Numbered from the stretch's first letter, positions 1-9,805 are shown. The stretch: 64,000 nt of DNA from Burkholderiales bacterium (GCA_030604135.1 JAUVWL010000012.1:1-64000), one strand, 5' to 3'. Made by a program: numbers and translations. The notes: a model not told the origin generated them from the letters alone.

Positions 1-675
1 CAGCGCTTGTTGCAGCTCTTCAAGCTCGGCGTTGATGAAAATCCGAAGAGCCTGAAATGTGCGCGTTGCAGGGTCCTTGCCCGGCTCGCGGGTTTTGACC
101 GCGCCAGCCACGACTTCGGCCAGCTCACGGGTGGTTCGAAGAGGGCCCCGTTCCTGTCGGCGACGATCAATCGCCTTTGCAACCTGTGCAGCAAACCGTT
201 CTTCGCCGTAGTCACGTATGACCTCCGTGAGTGTGGAGACATCTGCCGTTTCGAGCCACTGCGCCACGCTCTGGCCACGCGTGGTGTCCATGCGCATGTC
301 CAGCGGCCCGTCGTGGCGAAAAGAAAAACCCCTCTCGGGGTCGTCGATCTGGGGGGAGCTGACACCCAGGTCCATCAACACCCCGTCGACGGAGGCGTCC
401 TCCAGCTCGCCAAGGTGGACAAACCCCTGGTGTCGGATCAGAAAGCGGCTGTCGCCAGCCGCCAGCGACTGGGCCACGGACACGGCGGCAGGATCCTTGT
501 CAAAGGCGGTGAGGCGACCCTGAGGACCCAGCAAGCGAAGAATGGCACCGCTGTGGCCGCCACGACCGAATGTTGCGTCCACGTAGTGACCGTCCGGCCT
601 GACCGCCAGGGCTTGCACCGCCTCGCTCAGCAAGACGGTCTGGTGATGCCTTTGGATTTCCACCGCGGCGCCCAT
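1..675 (-). CDS. rsmH: 16S rRNA (cytosine1402-N4)-methyltransferase RsmH, N-terminal part
   Basis: RsmH (MraW) methylates N4 of C1402 in 16S rRNA using SAM. The gene is cut by the left edge: 225 codons are present of roughly 310 expected. Reading the minus strand from 675 gives an N-terminus starting [20 protein letters not shown], followed by the SAM-binding loop [16 protein letters not shown] and then [11 protein letters not shown], which is typical of the family. The ATG overlaps the mraZ stop codon (TGATG), so the two are translationally coupled as in other dcw clusters. The rest of the gene, and presumably ftsL/ftsI, lie beyond the window. Confidence 0.93.
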   Translation of the reverse strand, partial: MGAAVEIQRHHQTVLLSEAVQALAVRPDGHYVDATFGRGGHSGAILRLLGPQGRLTAFDKDPAAVSVAQSLAAGDSRFLIRHQGFVHLGELEDASVDGVLMDLGVSSPQIDDPERGFSFRHDGPLDMRMDTTRGQSVAQWLETADVSTLTEVIRDYGEERFAAQVAKAIDRRRQERGPLRTTRELAEVVAGAVKTREPGKDPATRTFQALRIFINAELEELQQAL

Positions 676-1109
676 CAGAAAGAGAACCCTTTGAGGACAT
701 CGGGCATGGGCGCCTTCATGGTCTCGGCCTCCTTGGCCGCGTACGCCTGTGTGTCCCACAATTCAAGGTAGGACCCCATGCCCAGCAGCATCGCCTCCTT
801 GGTGATGCGGGCAAAACTGCGCAACTCGGGCGCAATCAGCACGCGCCCGGCCGCGTCCATGTCGACCTCCATGGCATTGCCCAGGAAAAAGCGTCGCCAG
901 CCCGTGCCATCCATGGTCATGCCGGCCACCTGTGCGCGAAACACCTCCCAGGCCGCCGGAGGAAATACCATCAGGCATCCGTCCGGGTGCTTGGTAATTG
1001 TCAGTTGCCCCCCTTGACCCGGACCCGCGCCCAGCGCGTCCCGATGCCGGGTTGGCACCGAAAGACGCCCTTTGGCATCGAGATTGAGAGAGGAAGCGCC
1101 CTGGAACAC
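675..1109 (-). CDS. mraZ: transcriptional regulator / division cluster protein MraZ
   Basis: MraZ, 144 aa, is the first gene of the division and cell-wall (dcw) cluster and is a DNA-binding repressor of its own promoter in E. coli. The protein begins [19 protein letters not shown] and has the two SpoVT/AbrB-like half-domains, each with a DxxGR motif ([10 protein letters not shown] and [11 protein letters not shown]). Length and start match the family. It overlaps rsmH by one base, and four 10-bp MraZ boxes lie just upstream. Confidence 0.95.
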   Translation of the reverse strand: MFQGASSLNLDAKGRLSVPTRHRDALGAGPGQGGQLTITKHPDGCLMVFPPAAWEVFRAQVAGMTMDGTGWRRFFLGNAMEVDMDAAGRVLIAPELRSFARITKEAMLLGMGSYLELWDTQAYAAKEAETMKAPMPDVLKGFSF

Positions 1110-1122
1110 CGTGATTGACCCT

Positions 1123-1162
1123 GCTAAGCCACTTTATGCCACTTTATTGCACTATTTCCCAC
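1123..1162 (-). promoter_or_regulatory. MraZ boxes (four 10-bp direct repeats)
   Basis: On the minus strand four consecutive 10-bp units begin GTGGG, GTGCA, GTGGC and GTGGC, each followed by an A/T-rich half (for example AATA or ATAAA). MraZ is known to bind repeats of this TGGGN type spaced 10 bp apart ahead of its own gene. The array lies 13 bp upstream of the mraZ start and its outermost unit touches the predicted −10 box. Confidence 0.85.
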
Positions 1163-1188
1163 TGTAGCAGGAAATTGAGGGCTTGCAA
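1161..1188 (-). promoter_or_regulatory. probable sigma-70 promoter of mraZ
   Basis: Minus-strand TTGCAA (−35, 1183–1188) and TACAGT (−10, 1161–1166) are separated by 16 bp. The −10 overlaps the first MraZ box, so bound MraZ would block initiation. The assignment rests on motif match and position only. Confidence 0.55.
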
Positions 1189-1308
1189 GCGCGTACTTAC
1201 CTGAAAATTCTTATAAATCAATCACTTAGCGACTGAATTCCAGGCGATCTGACACCCAAAAATCGTGTGACAGCAAGCACTTACCGTCACCAGTGAAAGT
1301 GCTATCTC

Positions 1309-1336
1309 AAAAAGGGAAACGGCCTGTATCAGGCCG
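1309..1336 (-). terminator. rho-independent terminator after hslU
   Basis: On the minus strand a 7-bp perfect stem (CGGCCTG/CAGGCCG, loop ATA, 1320–1336) is followed by a T-rich run containing TTTCCCTTTTT. It lies 85 bp after the hslU stop. The rest of the 1110–1421 gap holds the mraZ promoter and boxes, with nothing else recognisable. Confidence 0.75.
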
Positions 1337-1421
1337 AAGAAGCAGGGAATCGGATGGACGGTGAGCCTGGAGCCGGCCCCGCCCTTTGCGGTGGCGAACC
1401 CTCCGCCAAGCGATTGCGCGC

Positions 1422-2762
1422 TCAGAGGATGTAGCGCGACAGGTCTTCGTTGCGGCTGAGTTCGGCCAGACGTCCATCGACATAGGCCGCGTCGATGGCC
1501 ACCGACTGACCGCCCAGGCGCGCGGCATCGAAACTGACCTCGTCGAGCAGATGCTCCATCACCGTGGACAGTCGGCGGGCACCGATGTTCTCCGTCCGCT
1601 CGTTGACATCACAGGCGATCTGGGCCAGGCGACGGATGCCATCCGGCAGGAACTCCAGTGTCACACCCTCAGTGGCCAGCAGGGCCTGGTACTGCTTGAC
1701 CAAGCTGGCGTGCGTGCGGGTGAGAATCGCCTCGAAGTCGTCCACCGACAGTGACTGCAATTCGACGCGAATCGGAAAGCGACCCTGGAGCTCGGGAATC
1801 AGATCGCTGGGCCGGGACAGATGGAAGGCTCCCGAGGCGATGAACAGGATGTGATCGGTTTTGACCATGCCGTACTTGGTGGTCACCGTGGTGCCCTCCA
1901 CCAGGGGCAGCAGATCGCGCTGCACCCCCTGCCGTGACACATCGGTACCCGAGACATCGCTGCGTGAAGCGACCTTGTCGATCTCGTCGATGAAAACGAT
2001 GCCGTTCTGTTCGGCGTTCTGCAACGCGCGGGTCTTGATGTCGTCCTCGTTGACCAGCTTGGCGGCCTCTTCCTCGATGAGCTGCTGCATGGCGTCGGCA
2101 ATGCGCAGGCGGCGGGTGCGACGTTTGTCGGCACCCAGCTGGCTGAACATGCCGCGCAGCTGCTCGGCCATCTCTTCCATGCCGGCCGGTCCCATGATTT
2201 CCATGGCTGGGCGCGGCTCGACCAGATCGATCTCGATTTCCTGGTCATCCAGCTGACCCTCACGCAGCTTCTTTCGAAAGCCCTGCCGCGCAGGGCCGTC
2301 GGGCACCCGGCTGGCCGGTTCACCGCCGACCGACCTGGGCGGCGGAATCAGCACATCCAGAATGCGGTCTTCGGCAGCGTCCTCGGCGCGTGCGCGCTGC
2401 TTGCGCATCTCGGATTCGCGCGTCTGCTTCACGGCCATCTCGACCAGGTCGCGGATGATGGCGTCCACGTCCTTACCCACGTAACCCACTTCGGTGAACT
2501 TGGTGGCCTCGACTTTGACAAAGGGCGCATCGGCCAGGCGTGCCAGACGGCGGGCAATTTCGGTCTTGCCGACACCGGTGGGGCCGATCATCAGGATGTT
2601 CTTGGGCGTGATCTCCGGACGCAGCTTCTCGTCGACCTGCTGGCGCCGCCAGCGGTTGCGCAGGGCAATGGCCACAGCACGCTTGGCGGCATTCTGGCCA
2701 ATGATGAAGCGATCGAGCTCGCTGACAATTTCCTGGGGCGTCATGGATGACATGGCATGCAA
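1422..2762 (-). CDS. hslU: HslU, ATPase subunit of the HslUV protease
   Basis: HslU (ClpY) is the AAA+ unfoldase that feeds substrates to the HslV peptidase in the cytoplasm. The 446-aa product has Walker A GPTGVGKT (about residues 60–67), Walker B FIDEID, a long charged I-domain (about residues 115–230) and the C-terminal sensor and dimer region ending in LSRYIL, the tail that docks into HslV. MHAMSS, MSSMTPQ and MTPQEIV are alternative starts, and the family usually begins near the last two. It lies 66 bp after hslV on the same strand and is co-transcribed with it. Confidence 0.96.
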   Translation of the reverse strand: MHAMSSMTPQEIVSELDRFIIGQNAAKRAVAIALRNRWRRQQVDEKLRPEITPKNILMIGPTGVGKTEIARRLARLADAPFVKVEATKFTEVGYVGKDVDAIIRDLVEMAVKQTRESEMRKQRARAEDAAEDRILDVLIPPPRSVGGEPASRVPDGPARQGFRKKLREGQLDDQEIEIDLVEPRPAMEIMGPAGMEEMAEQLRGMFSQLGADKRRTRRLRIADAMQQLIEEEAAKLVNEDDIKTRALQNAEQNGIVFIDEIDKVASRSDVSGTDVSRQGVQRDLLPLVEGTTVTTKYGMVKTDHILFIASGAFHLSRPSDLIPELQGRFPIRVELQSLSVDDFEAILTRTHASLVKQYQALLATEGVTLEFLPDGIRRLAQIACDVNERTENIGARRLSTVMEHLLDEVSFDAARLGGQSVAIDAAYVDGRLAELSRNEDLSRYIL

Positions 2763-2828
2763 TTTTCGGGTCGGGAGGTTCTTGGAAGGTCAATCGGTCA
2801 GCACACAAAGCCGATCAGGACGCGCCTG

Positions 2829-3374
2829 TCAAAGCACCTCAACCGTGTGGTTCATGTTGGTGTAGATGCACAGCTCGCCCGCAATGGCCAGCGACTGTCG
2901 GACCACCTGTTCGGCGCTCAGGTCCGTGTGGTCAATCAGGGCCTTGGCTGCAGCCTGGGCGTAGGCCCCCCCCGACCCGATGGCCACGATGCCATGCTCG
3001 GGCTCCAGCACATCGCCATTGCCGGTGATGATCAGGCTGGCCGTACGGTCCGCCACCGCCAGCATGGCTTCAAGGCGGCGCAGCACGCGGTCGGTGCGCC
3101 AGTCGCGCGTGAGCTCAATGGCCGCCCTCACCAGATGCCCCTGGTGCTTTTCCAGCTTGGTCTCAAAGCGCTCGAACAGCGTGAACGCATCCGCCGTGGC
3201 GCCGGCAAAACCGGCGAGCACCTGGTCGCGGTAGAGCTTGCGCACTTTGCGGGCCGTGCCCTTGACCACCACGTGGCCCAGGGTGACCTGCCCGTCGCCG
3301 CCGATGGCGACCTGAATACCGTCCGGCGTCTCGCGTCGCACACAGACAATGGTGGTTCCGTGAAATGATTCCAT
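2829..3374 (-). CDS. hslV: HslV, peptidase subunit of the HslUV protease
   Basis: HslV (ClpQ) is a proteasome-beta-like threonine peptidase. The frame is open to 3416, but the start at 3374 ([14 protein letters not shown]) fits the family. Thr7, directly after HG, would be the N-terminal nucleophile after removal of a short propeptide. GGDGQVTLG and the conserved RDW…[11 protein letters not shown] and [16 protein letters not shown] segments are present. The product is 181 aa, the normal size. It forms an operon with hslU. Confidence 0.95.
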   Translation of the reverse strand: MESFHGTTIVCVRRETPDGIQVAIGGDGQVTLGHVVVKGTARKVRKLYRDQVLAGFAGATADAFTLFERFETKLEKHQGHLVRAAIELTRDWRTDRVLRRLEAMLAVADRTASLIITGNGDVLEPEHGIVAIGSGGAYAQAAAKALIDHTDLSAEQVVRQSLAIAGELCIYTNMNHTVEVL

Positions 3375-3525
3375 ATCTAAGGCAGATGCGGACAAAGAAG
3401 ACAAGCTCAAGTCCATTGACGGAGAAGTTGAACGTGGGCCAGGGCACCGCAGAACGGGCTCTGTCGCACCGCCATTGCCGCCCCTGGGAAAGGTGACGCC
3501 ACAGGCGGCGCAAGGGGTGGACGAG

Positions 3526-5370
3526 CTAGTCGTTGCGCAGCACCACCTTGGCGTGCTCGGTGATGCCGATCACATGGAAGAAGGCCGTCACCAGACGGTG
3601 GGCATCGACAAACTGGACCATGCGACCTTCGGCATGGTGCGCCGAAACCCAGTTCAGCAGGGTGCCTGCCGCCGAGAAATCCACCCGAATCAGGTTGCGG
3701 CAGGAAATGATCATGACGTCGGCGCCTTTGAGGCGCTTCTCCAGTCCGTTCAGCGTTTCCTGCGGGTCACCGCGGATTTCGCCGGACAGCTCGACCAGCC
3801 CCAGCTGGTTGACACCCTCGCTGTCCATCACCGACTCACCCGACTCCGAGGGCACCGACAAGGGTTCGAGCACCCCTTCACCCAACACCGACTGTCCCGA
3901 CTCCTCCTCACCTTCGGCAGTCAGGGCCTGGAAGTGGCAACTGGGACGCTCCCAACCCGGGGGCGAAACCTCATAGGTGACGCAGAAGTCCAGCGCCGTG
4001 AGTTCGAATTCGTCAGGGCGGTTCATCAGCCGCAGCAAGGCCATGCGCAGCTCCCACCAGATCTGCTCGACATCACGACGCCCGGACGGTGTCAGCGACT
4101 TCAGCAGCTCCCGCAAATGGGCTGTGCCATACCAACGCAAGTCGACGTCCTGATCGCTCCAGAGGGTAAAGATGCCCAGCAGGGCCCTGGCGGCCTTCAG
4201 ATCGATGGTCTCCACCGCTGACCAGTCCAGCACCCAGGGCTGCTCGGCGCGCAACAGAACATTCTGCAAGGTGCCCACCGCATGGGCATCGAGCTCGTCA
4301 TCACTCACCCAGACGGCCCGCCCCGTGGTCGTGGTGGGTCGGAATTTCCGGCCCGCCAGCCGGGTGACCATTTCCGGCATGTCGTACCACTGGGGTGCCG
4401 ACCGGTCGAAGCGGTTGACAAAGTCGACCGCACGGCTTTCGAACGGCTCAAGTTGCCCTGTGGCACGGTACAGGTCGAACAGCGCGAGCCAGTCTTCCAC
4501 CTCGTTCAGACGCCCTCCCGCCTCGGTCAGGCTCTCCAGCAGACCCTGCTCGGCCCCGGCATCGTCGCCATTGGCAAACCGGATGGCGGCCTCTTCGACC
4601 TCAGGATCCTGCGCGATTTCCTGCACATCCATGGCGAAGAAATGCGAAGCGGAAAACGAGGACGACGGGCCGGAATCACTGTAGGGAGTGACCGACCGGG
4701 GGCCGGCGGGCGCCATCAGTCCCGTGCGGGCCTTCGATGGGCGCGGCTTGCTTTCCTCGGGTGGCAGCGCCAACTCACGCTCTTTGGACGGTGACCACTC
4801 CCGCTGATCGGCCTGGGCCACCGGTTCGGTGTGCAAAGGCTCCAGGCTGGGTGATTCGGTGGACAGGCGTGCGGGCTCGGTTTCGTTGTACTGGCGCTTG
4901 CGCCGCGCCTCCTCGCGCACCACCTCCGGCTTTTCAGACCCGTCCTTCTTGTCCAGCGGCGTCCCGCCTGTGCTGTTGAGCCCCGACCCCGTGCTGACCA
5001 GAGAGTCAGGACCCTTGGTCTTCCACCATTGCATCGACATCTGCGCTTCGATCTCGTCGATCTTCTTGAGCGTCAGGGCGCGGTCGTCGGGTTTGGACGG
5101 CAGGGAGCTCTGGAAGAACGAGGGACGTACGCCGGCTCCTTCAGAGCCGGATGCCTCGCGGCTGCGGATCTTGCGCAGCATGTCGAATTCGCGCTTGCGA
5201 ACAAAATCGTTGCGACGCTTTCGCTCAATCATCTCCTTGAGCGCCGCCTTGCTGTATTCACTCTCCCGGTCGGACGCGCGGGTGTCCAGATCAGACCAGC
5301 TCGTGGTCGGATGCCGCACGAACTTGACCACTTTGGACAGGAAGCCGCCGCTGGAGTCGTCCTTGGACAT
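3526..5370 (-). CDS. STAS-domain-like protein of unknown function
   Basis: A 614-aa cytoplasmic protein with no signal peptide. The N-terminal ~60 residues are strongly basic and helical ([20 protein letters not shown] type). A low-complexity, Pro/Ser/Glu-rich linker follows (about residues 100–240). The C-terminal part contains two stretches resembling STAS folds: one around [20 protein letters not shown] and one at the C-terminus ([12 protein letters not shown]…[13 protein letters not shown]). STAS domains bind nucleotides or partner proteins in anti-anti-sigma factors and transporters. I infer a scaffold or regulatory role, and no enzyme motif is seen. It sits between dksA and hslVU with a 209-bp upstream gap. 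Confidence 0.6.
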   Translation of the reverse strand: MSKDDSSGGFLSKVVKFVRHPTTSWSDLDTRASDRESEYSKAALKEMIERKRRNDFVRKREFDMLRKIRSREASGSEGAGVRPSFFQSSLPSKPDDRALTLKKIDEIEAQMSMQWWKTKGPDSLVSTGSGLNSTGGTPLDKKDGSEKPEVVREEARRKRQYNETEPARLSTESPSLEPLHTEPVAQADQREWSPSKERELALPPEESKPRPSKARTGLMAPAGPRSVTPYSDSGPSSSFSASHFFAMDVQEIAQDPEVEEAAIRFANGDDAGAEQGLLESLTEAGGRLNEVEDWLALFDLYRATGQLEPFESRAVDFVNRFDRSAPQWYDMPEMVTRLAGRKFRPTTTTGRAVWVSDDELDAHAVGTLQNVLLRAEQPWVLDWSAVETIDLKAARALLGIFTLWSDQDVDLRWYGTAHLRELLKSLTPSGRRDVEQIWWELRMALLRLMNRPDEFELTALDFCVTYEVSPPGWERPSCHFQALTAEGEEESGQSVLGEGVLEPLSVPSESGESVMDSEGVNQLGLVELSGEIRGDPQETLNGLEKRLKGADVMIISCRNLIRVDFSAAGTLLNWVSAHHAEGRMVQFVDAHRLVTAFFHVIGITEHAKVVLRND

Positions 5371-5579
5371 GTGGGGTCGGTTACCGGGATGGTCAGGGAT
5401 GTCGGTACGCAGGACGCTCAGAGGCTGAGAGGGAATTGGGCGTGGCCGAAAGGGCGCCCCAAAACGTCGTCTGCAAGGCGCAAAGCACAGCCGTAGCTCG
5501 GGCTCCGGCGCGCATTTGAAGCGCCGCAGGCGGTGGCTTGGGGCGGCAAGGCGGGCATGTCCGATTTCATCTCAGCCTC

Positions 5580-6689
5580 TCAGTCCCCGAACATTTTCTG
5601 CTTGAGTTCCCGGCGCTGCTGGGCCTCCAGCGAAAGGCTGGCCGTCGGCCTTGCCATCAGGCGGCCGACACCGATCGGTTCGCCGGTCTCGTCGCAGTAG
5701 CCATAGTCGCCGCCATCGATGCGGGCAATGGCCTGTTCGATTTTCTTGAGCAGCTTGCGTTCGCGGTCTCGGGTGCGCAACTCCAGCGCATGCTCTTCTT
5801 CAATGGTGGCACGGTCGGCCGGGTCGGGAACGACCACGGTGTCTTCACGCAGGTGTTCGGTGGTCTCGCCCGCGTTGGCCAGCATGTCGGCCTTCAGTTG
5901 AGAGAGCTTGCGCCTGAAAAAGGCGAGTTGAACATCGTTCATGTACTCGCCGTCGGGCATGGACAGGATGTCCTGGTCGGTCAATTGCTCCACCGGCAGG
6001 GACTTCCAGTTATTGGCCCGCTTAGGGTCTTTCTGGATGGAGGATGGAACGGGAGGGGTCATCACGGGGCGTTCGTTCAAGGTGAAAAAAGTGGCCTTGG
6101 CGGCATCGGGCGCGTGCGAGGGTACCACTGCAGCCTGGGTCATTTGCTCCATCATGATTTTTTTGGCCGCCCTCTTGCCAAGCGGCTTCGGAGACGGCGC
6201 GATCGCCACTGGAGCGGGTGGCGTCTTTTGCTGAACAGGTGCAGCACGCACGACCGGAGTCGGTGTCACCGGTGCCGCAGAGGGACCTGATTTGGGGTGG
6301 CTGATCGCCTTGGTCCCGGCTTTGGCGGGGGTGACCGGGGGCGACTTCACACTGGGCTTCTTCGCCGCAGCCGGTGCAGCCGCCTTCGCGACCGCCTTGG
6401 CTGCCGCTTTGACTGGGGGTTTGACAGGGGCCGCCGCAGAAGAACGGGCGGGTGATTTGCCCGCCGATTTGACAGCAGGTGCCTTCGCGGCCGCCTTGGG
6501 GGCTGGCTTGGCAGCCGCCTTGCTTGCCGGCTTGCCTACAGACTGAGGCGCCGCCTTGCCGCCCGCCTTCGCGGCCGGCTTGACAACCGGCTTGACCACA
6601 GCCTTGGCGCGGCCCGCTGCTGCACCCGGGCGCGAGGCCGCCGAGGCAGGCTTGCCTGAAGTCGCTGTCCTGGTCGCCGGGGCTTTCAC
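5580..6689 (-). CDS. dksA: RNA polymerase-binding transcription factor DksA with H1-like N-terminal extension
   Basis: DksA binds the RNA polymerase secondary channel and acts with ppGpp in the stringent response. The C-terminal ~150 residues are a full DksA: a coiled coil with the essential tip motif DPADRA (about 289–294), then ELRTRDRERKLLKKIE and YGYCDETGEPIG. Only one of the four zinc-finger cysteines remains (C332); the others are Thr335, Ser353 and Ala356. About 190 N-terminal residues are Lys/Ala/Pro repeats (AKPAAK-like), resembling histone H1-type tails. I chose GTG at 6689 because GAGAGGAGA lies 6 bp before it. An ATG 27 bp upstream (6716) lacks a good ribosome site, and the frame is open to 7043. 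Confidence 0.88.
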   Translation of the reverse strand: MKAPATRTATSGKPASAASRPGAAAGRAKAVVKPVVKPAAKAGGKAAPQSVGKPASKAAAKPAPKAAAKAPAVKSAGKSPARSSAAAPVKPPVKAAAKAVAKAAAPAAAKKPSVKSPPVTPAKAGTKAISHPKSGPSAAPVTPTPVVRAAPVQQKTPPAPVAIAPSPKPLGKRAAKKIMMEQMTQAAVVPSHAPDAAKATFFTLNERPVMTPPVPSSIQKDPKRANNWKSLPVEQLTDQDILSMPDGEYMNDVQLAFFRRKLSQLKADMLANAGETTEHLREDTVVVPDPADRATIEEEHALELRTRDRERKLLKKIEQAIARIDGGDYGYCDETGEPIGVGRLMARPTASLSLEAQQRRELKQKMFGD

Positions 6690-7072
6690 TGCGGGTCTCC
6701 TCTCAGTACCTGACATGACGGATTCACGTTGGCTCTGGCCGTCGCTGCCGGGCAATGGCCTGGCTGCGGACCGCACCCGAGGCACCGCTGGTTCTGCAGT
6801 TATACCCTGAATGCGTGCCTGGCCTGCCGGCCTCGATGCGGACACCTGACCGGACTTTGGTCGGGCGCGGCGGTCTTGGGTGGCGGCGCGCGATTGTAAC
6901 GATTTGCGCTGACTTTCCACTGGCGTGGACTCCGACAGAAAGCCCATGCGTTGGAGAATAGAGACAAAAAGCACGGTTCCTCCCTGTTGGCTGCGGTCAG
7001 TGCCACACGCCTTGGCTGCCCTTGGTCTGACCAGTCCGAACACCGAAACCAGGCGTGCACGCGGCTTTCATG
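6690..7072 (-). other. gene-free stretch upstream of dksA
   Basis: A 383-bp spacer between the COG0523 GTPase gene and dksA. The dksA frame stays open to 7043, but that part shows no DksA-like or repeat-tail sequence. A minus-strand TACAAT (6893–6898) within a CG-rich context is a possible −10 element, with only a weak −35 (TGGAAA) upstream. No RNA gene, repeat or second ORF is recognised. Confidence 0.4.
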
Positions 7073-8146
7073 TCAGCTCAGCGCCTGGTCCAGACCCTGT
7101 GTCAGGATGTCCTTGGGCAGATCGATGCCAATGAACACCATCTTGCTCTCACGCACCTCGCCGTCCTTCCAGGGCGGCCCCAGGTCGCTGCCCATGAGCT
7201 GGTGCACGCCCTGAAAGATCACCTTGCGGTCGGTGCCCTGCATGTCCAGCACCCCCTTGTAGCGCAGCATGCGGGGGCCATAGACCTGGACCACCGCGCC
7301 CAGGAAATCCTCCAGCTTGGCCGGATTGAACGGGCGTGTGGCCCGATAGACGAAGCTCTTGACGTCGTCATCGTGGTGGTGGTGGTGCCCGTGCGCGTGT
7401 CCATGCTGGTGCGAGGGGTGACTGCAATGTTCACCGTGCTCGTGATCATGGTGGTGGTGATCGTGATCATGACCATGGTCGTGGCCATTGGCGGTCAGGA
7501 ATTCCGGGTCAATGTCGAGCTTGGCATTGAGGTTGAAACCGCGCAGGTCGAACACATCCTTGATGGACACCTCACCGAAGTGAACGGTGCGCACCGGAGC
7601 CCGGGGGTTCATGTGCTTGAGCCGGTGGATGAGCGCATCCACCTCGTCCTGGCCGACCAGATCGGCCTTGCTGATGAACAGCTGGTCGGCAAAACCCACC
7701 TGACGCCGGGCTTCCTGCCGGTCGTTGAGCTGTTGTGCAGAGTGCTTGGCGTCGACCAGGGTCAGGATGGAATCTAGCAGGTACTGCTCGGCCACCTCGT
7801 CGTCCATGAAGAAGGTCTGCGCCACCGGACCGGGGTCGGCCAGGCCAGTGGTCTCGATCACGACGCGCTCGAAATCCAGCTCGCCCTTGCGCTTCTTTTG
7901 CGCCAGGTCGGCCAGGGTGGCGCGCAGGTCATCGCGGATGGTGCAGCAGATGCAGCCATTGCTCATCTGGATGATGTTTTCCTGCGTGTCGGCGACCAGG
8001 ATCTCGTTGTCGATGTTTTCCTCACCGAACTCGTTTTCAACCACGGCGATCTTCTGGCCGTGGGCTTCCGACAGGACCCGCTTGAGCAAGGTGGTCTTGC
8101 CGGAGCCGAGGAAACCGGTGAGGATGGTGGCGGGAATCAGGGACAT
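7073..8146 (-). CDS. COG0523/CobW-family GTPase with histidine-rich loop (putative zinc metallochaperone)
   Basis: A 357-aa G3E-family P-loop GTPase. It has Walker A GFLGSGKTT (11–19), the family metal-binding motif GCICC (64–68), switch motif ETTGLADP (98–105), SKAD (159–162) and a C-terminal CobW domain. A His/Asp-rich loop spans residues 221–261 and contains more than 20 histidines. Members such as YjiA and ZigA bind zinc or other transition metals and are thought to deliver them to client proteins. Cobalamin synthesis is unlikely, since no cob genes are nearby. It lies upstream of, and on the same strand as, the cysteine-poor dksA. Confidence 0.88.
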   Translation of the reverse strand: MSLIPATILTGFLGSGKTTLLKRVLSEAHGQKIAVVENEFGEENIDNEILVADTQENIIQMSNGCICCTIRDDLRATLADLAQKKRKGELDFERVVIETTGLADPGPVAQTFFMDDEVAEQYLLDSILTLVDAKHSAQQLNDRQEARRQVGFADQLFISKADLVGQDEVDALIHRLKHMNPRAPVRTVHFGEVSIKDVFDLRGFNLNAKLDIDPEFLTANGHDHGHDHDHHHHDHEHGEHCSHPSHQHGHAHGHHHHHDDDVKSFVYRATRPFNPAKLEDFLGAVVQVYGPRMLRYKGVLDMQGTDRKVIFQGVHQLMGSDLGPPWKDGEVRESKMVFIGIDLPKDILTQGLDQALS

Positions 8147-8214
8147 GGCAGTCAGCGCCCACTGACGGGCTTGGGGTTCAACCCGGCGAGTGTAGTCGAG
8201 CCAGGAGTGGCACG

Positions 8215-8247
8215 CAGAAAGAAATAAGCCGGGCCCAGGCCCGGCTT
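8215..8247 (-). terminator. rho-independent terminator after the DsrE-like gene
   Basis: On the minus strand a 10-bp perfect stem (AAGCCGGGCC paired with GGCCCGGCTT, 8226–8247) is followed by TATTTCTTTCT. It starts about 20 bp after the stop of the DsrE-like gene and separates it from the GTPase gene. Confidence 0.8.
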
Positions 8248-8266
8248 CCTGTTGGTCACCGCCTGC

Positions 8267-8701
8267 TCAGGGGCGCAGGTAGGCATACCCCTCTTTGGCC
8301 TGCAGGCGAGCCACCTCCGCAACGCCTGAGGGAACCACCGTGGCCTCCATCGCCACCTTGCTGTTGTCGATCTTGCGCGCCACCAGGGTGTTGTTGCAGA
8401 CGCGGAATTCAACCCCTTTGCTGGCCAGGTCGGAAATGCCACCGGCAAAAGGCTGCTCCATCTGGTTGGTCGCTCCTTCGAGCAGGAAGTCGATGCCCAG
8501 CCCGTGGGTGACCACCACGATCTTGGCCGTCGGATCGGCGGCCAGGTGGTTGCGGATGTTGTTGATGGCGCGCGAGGCCTGAGGAATGCCTTCGCTCATG
8601 TGGTAGACCACCTTGATGGGGTCAGACGCTTGCGCGGGCAGCGACAAGGCCATCAAGGCAGCCAGCAGCAAGGCCTTCAGGGACAGCAGGAACTTGATCA
8701 T
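8267..8701 (-). CDS. secreted DsrE-family protein
   Basis: A 144-aa protein with a clear Sec signal peptide: MIKFLLSLKALLLAALMALS, then LPAQA before the cut. The mature part (VVYHMSEGIPQASRAINNIR…, KIVVVTHGLGIDFLL…, GVEFRVCNNTL…) has the DsrE/DsrF-like fold seen in periplasmic DsrE-type proteins associated with sulfur metabolism. One cysteine is in the typical FRVCNNT position. The frame is open further upstream, but the signal peptide fixes the start at 8701. Its exact substrate is unknown. Confidence 0.8.
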   Translation of the reverse strand: MIKFLLSLKALLLAALMALSLPAQASDPIKVVYHMSEGIPQASRAINNIRNHLAADPTAKIVVVTHGLGIDFLLEGATNQMEQPFAGGISDLASKGVEFRVCNNTLVARKIDNSKVAMEATVVPSGVAEVARLQAKEGYAYLRP

Positions 8702-8795
8702 GGATGGACCTCGGCTAATGAGATAGTGATTGCTTATGTTCGGATTCTGCATCGGTGTCCGGGCAGCGCCATGGGAAATACCCTTGGCAGCAGGG

Positions 8796-9800
8796 TTATG
8801 CGTCGGCATCGGGTTCCTCCCGTTTTTCCGTTTTGGCCGCCCCCGTCTTTGCCCGTCGGACCTGGGCGCGCGGATGCGCCGCATCGTACACCCGCGCCAG
8901 GTGCTGGAAATCCAGCCGGGTGTAGACCTGGGTCGTGCTGATGCTGGCGTGCCCCAGCAGCTCCTGCACGGCACGCAGGTCGCCACTGGACTGCAACAGG
9001 TGGCTGGCGTAGGAGTGTCGCAGCATGTGCGGGTGCACCGGTGCCGCCACGCCGGCCAGCGCCGAGCGGCGCTTCAGGCGCAGGCGAATGTGCTGTGGTG
9101 TCAGGCGCTGGCCCCGGGCCCCGATGAACAGGGCGGGGTCGTCACGCTGCCAGGCTGCGCGCACTTCCAGCCAAGCGCGCAGGGCTTGTGAAGCCCCCCC
9201 TCCAACCGGGACACTCCGGCGCTTGGACCCTTTGCCCAGCACATGGGCCTCACCGGCATCGAGATCGATCCAGCCTCGGGCCAGCGGTCCGGGCACGGCG
9301 TCGAGCCCGACCAGTTCGCCGATTCGCAGGCCACACCCGTACAGCAATTCGGTGATGCAGCGGTCGCGCGCCTCCAGTGCCGGGTCGTCGTCTTCGATGG
9401 CGTGGCTGGCCAGGCGGACGGCGTCGTCCACGCCCAGCGCCTTGGGCAGTGGCTTGCCGGCCTTGGGCGCCCGCACCCCTTGCACCGGGTTGTGATCGAC
9501 ATGACCCTGGCGGGCCAGCCAGGTGTAGAACCCTCGCCAGGCCGACAGCACCAGGGCAATACCCCGAGGGTTGCGCCCGTCCGAGTGCATGCGGGCCACC
9601 CACTGCCTCACATGCGCCGGCTGCACACGCCGGGCGTCGAAGCCTGCGTCGTTCACGTGTTGGATCAGGCGTTGCAGGGCGTCGGCGTACAGGTTGACCG
9701 TGCGCTCGGCCAGCCGCCGTTGCACACCCACGTGCTCCAGATAGCCCGCCACCAGCGCGGCGTCACCTGTGACAACCGGGCCGGGTACGGGCGTTTCCAT
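8796..9800 (-). CDS. xerC: tyrosine recombinase XerC
   Basis: XerC acts with XerD at dif to resolve chromosome dimers. The 334-aa protein has an N-terminal SAM-like core-binding domain (LAERTVNLYADALQRLIQHV) and a catalytic domain with Arg in GCGLRIGEL, HMLRHSYASHLL and the GHASISTTQVYTRLD stretch carrying the nucleophilic Tyr. The frame is open to 10010, but METPVPG at 9800 starts 5 bp after the DUF484 stop and fits the family length. The order dapF–DUF484–xerC is conserved in many proteobacteria. Confidence 0.95.
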   Translation of the reverse strand: METPVPGPVVTGDAALVAGYLEHVGVQRRLAERTVNLYADALQRLIQHVNDAGFDARRVQPAHVRQWVARMHSDGRNPRGIALVLSAWRGFYTWLARQGHVDHNPVQGVRAPKAGKPLPKALGVDDAVRLASHAIEDDDPALEARDRCITELLYGCGLRIGELVGLDAVPGPLARGWIDLDAGEAHVLGKGSKRRSVPVGGGASQALRAWLEVRAAWQRDDPALFIGARGQRLTPQHIRLRLKRRSALAGVAAPVHPHMLRHSYASHLLQSSGDLRAVQELLGHASISTTQVYTRLDFQHLARVYDAAHPRAQVRRAKTGAAKTEKREEPDADA

Positions 9801-9805
9801 GGACC

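Noticed and set aside
7055..7777. Plus-strand open frame with long Val/Met/Ile runs, like a membrane protein
   Set aside because: It is the antisense of the histidine-rich loop of the GTPase; the hydrophobic runs are complements of CAC/CAT codons.
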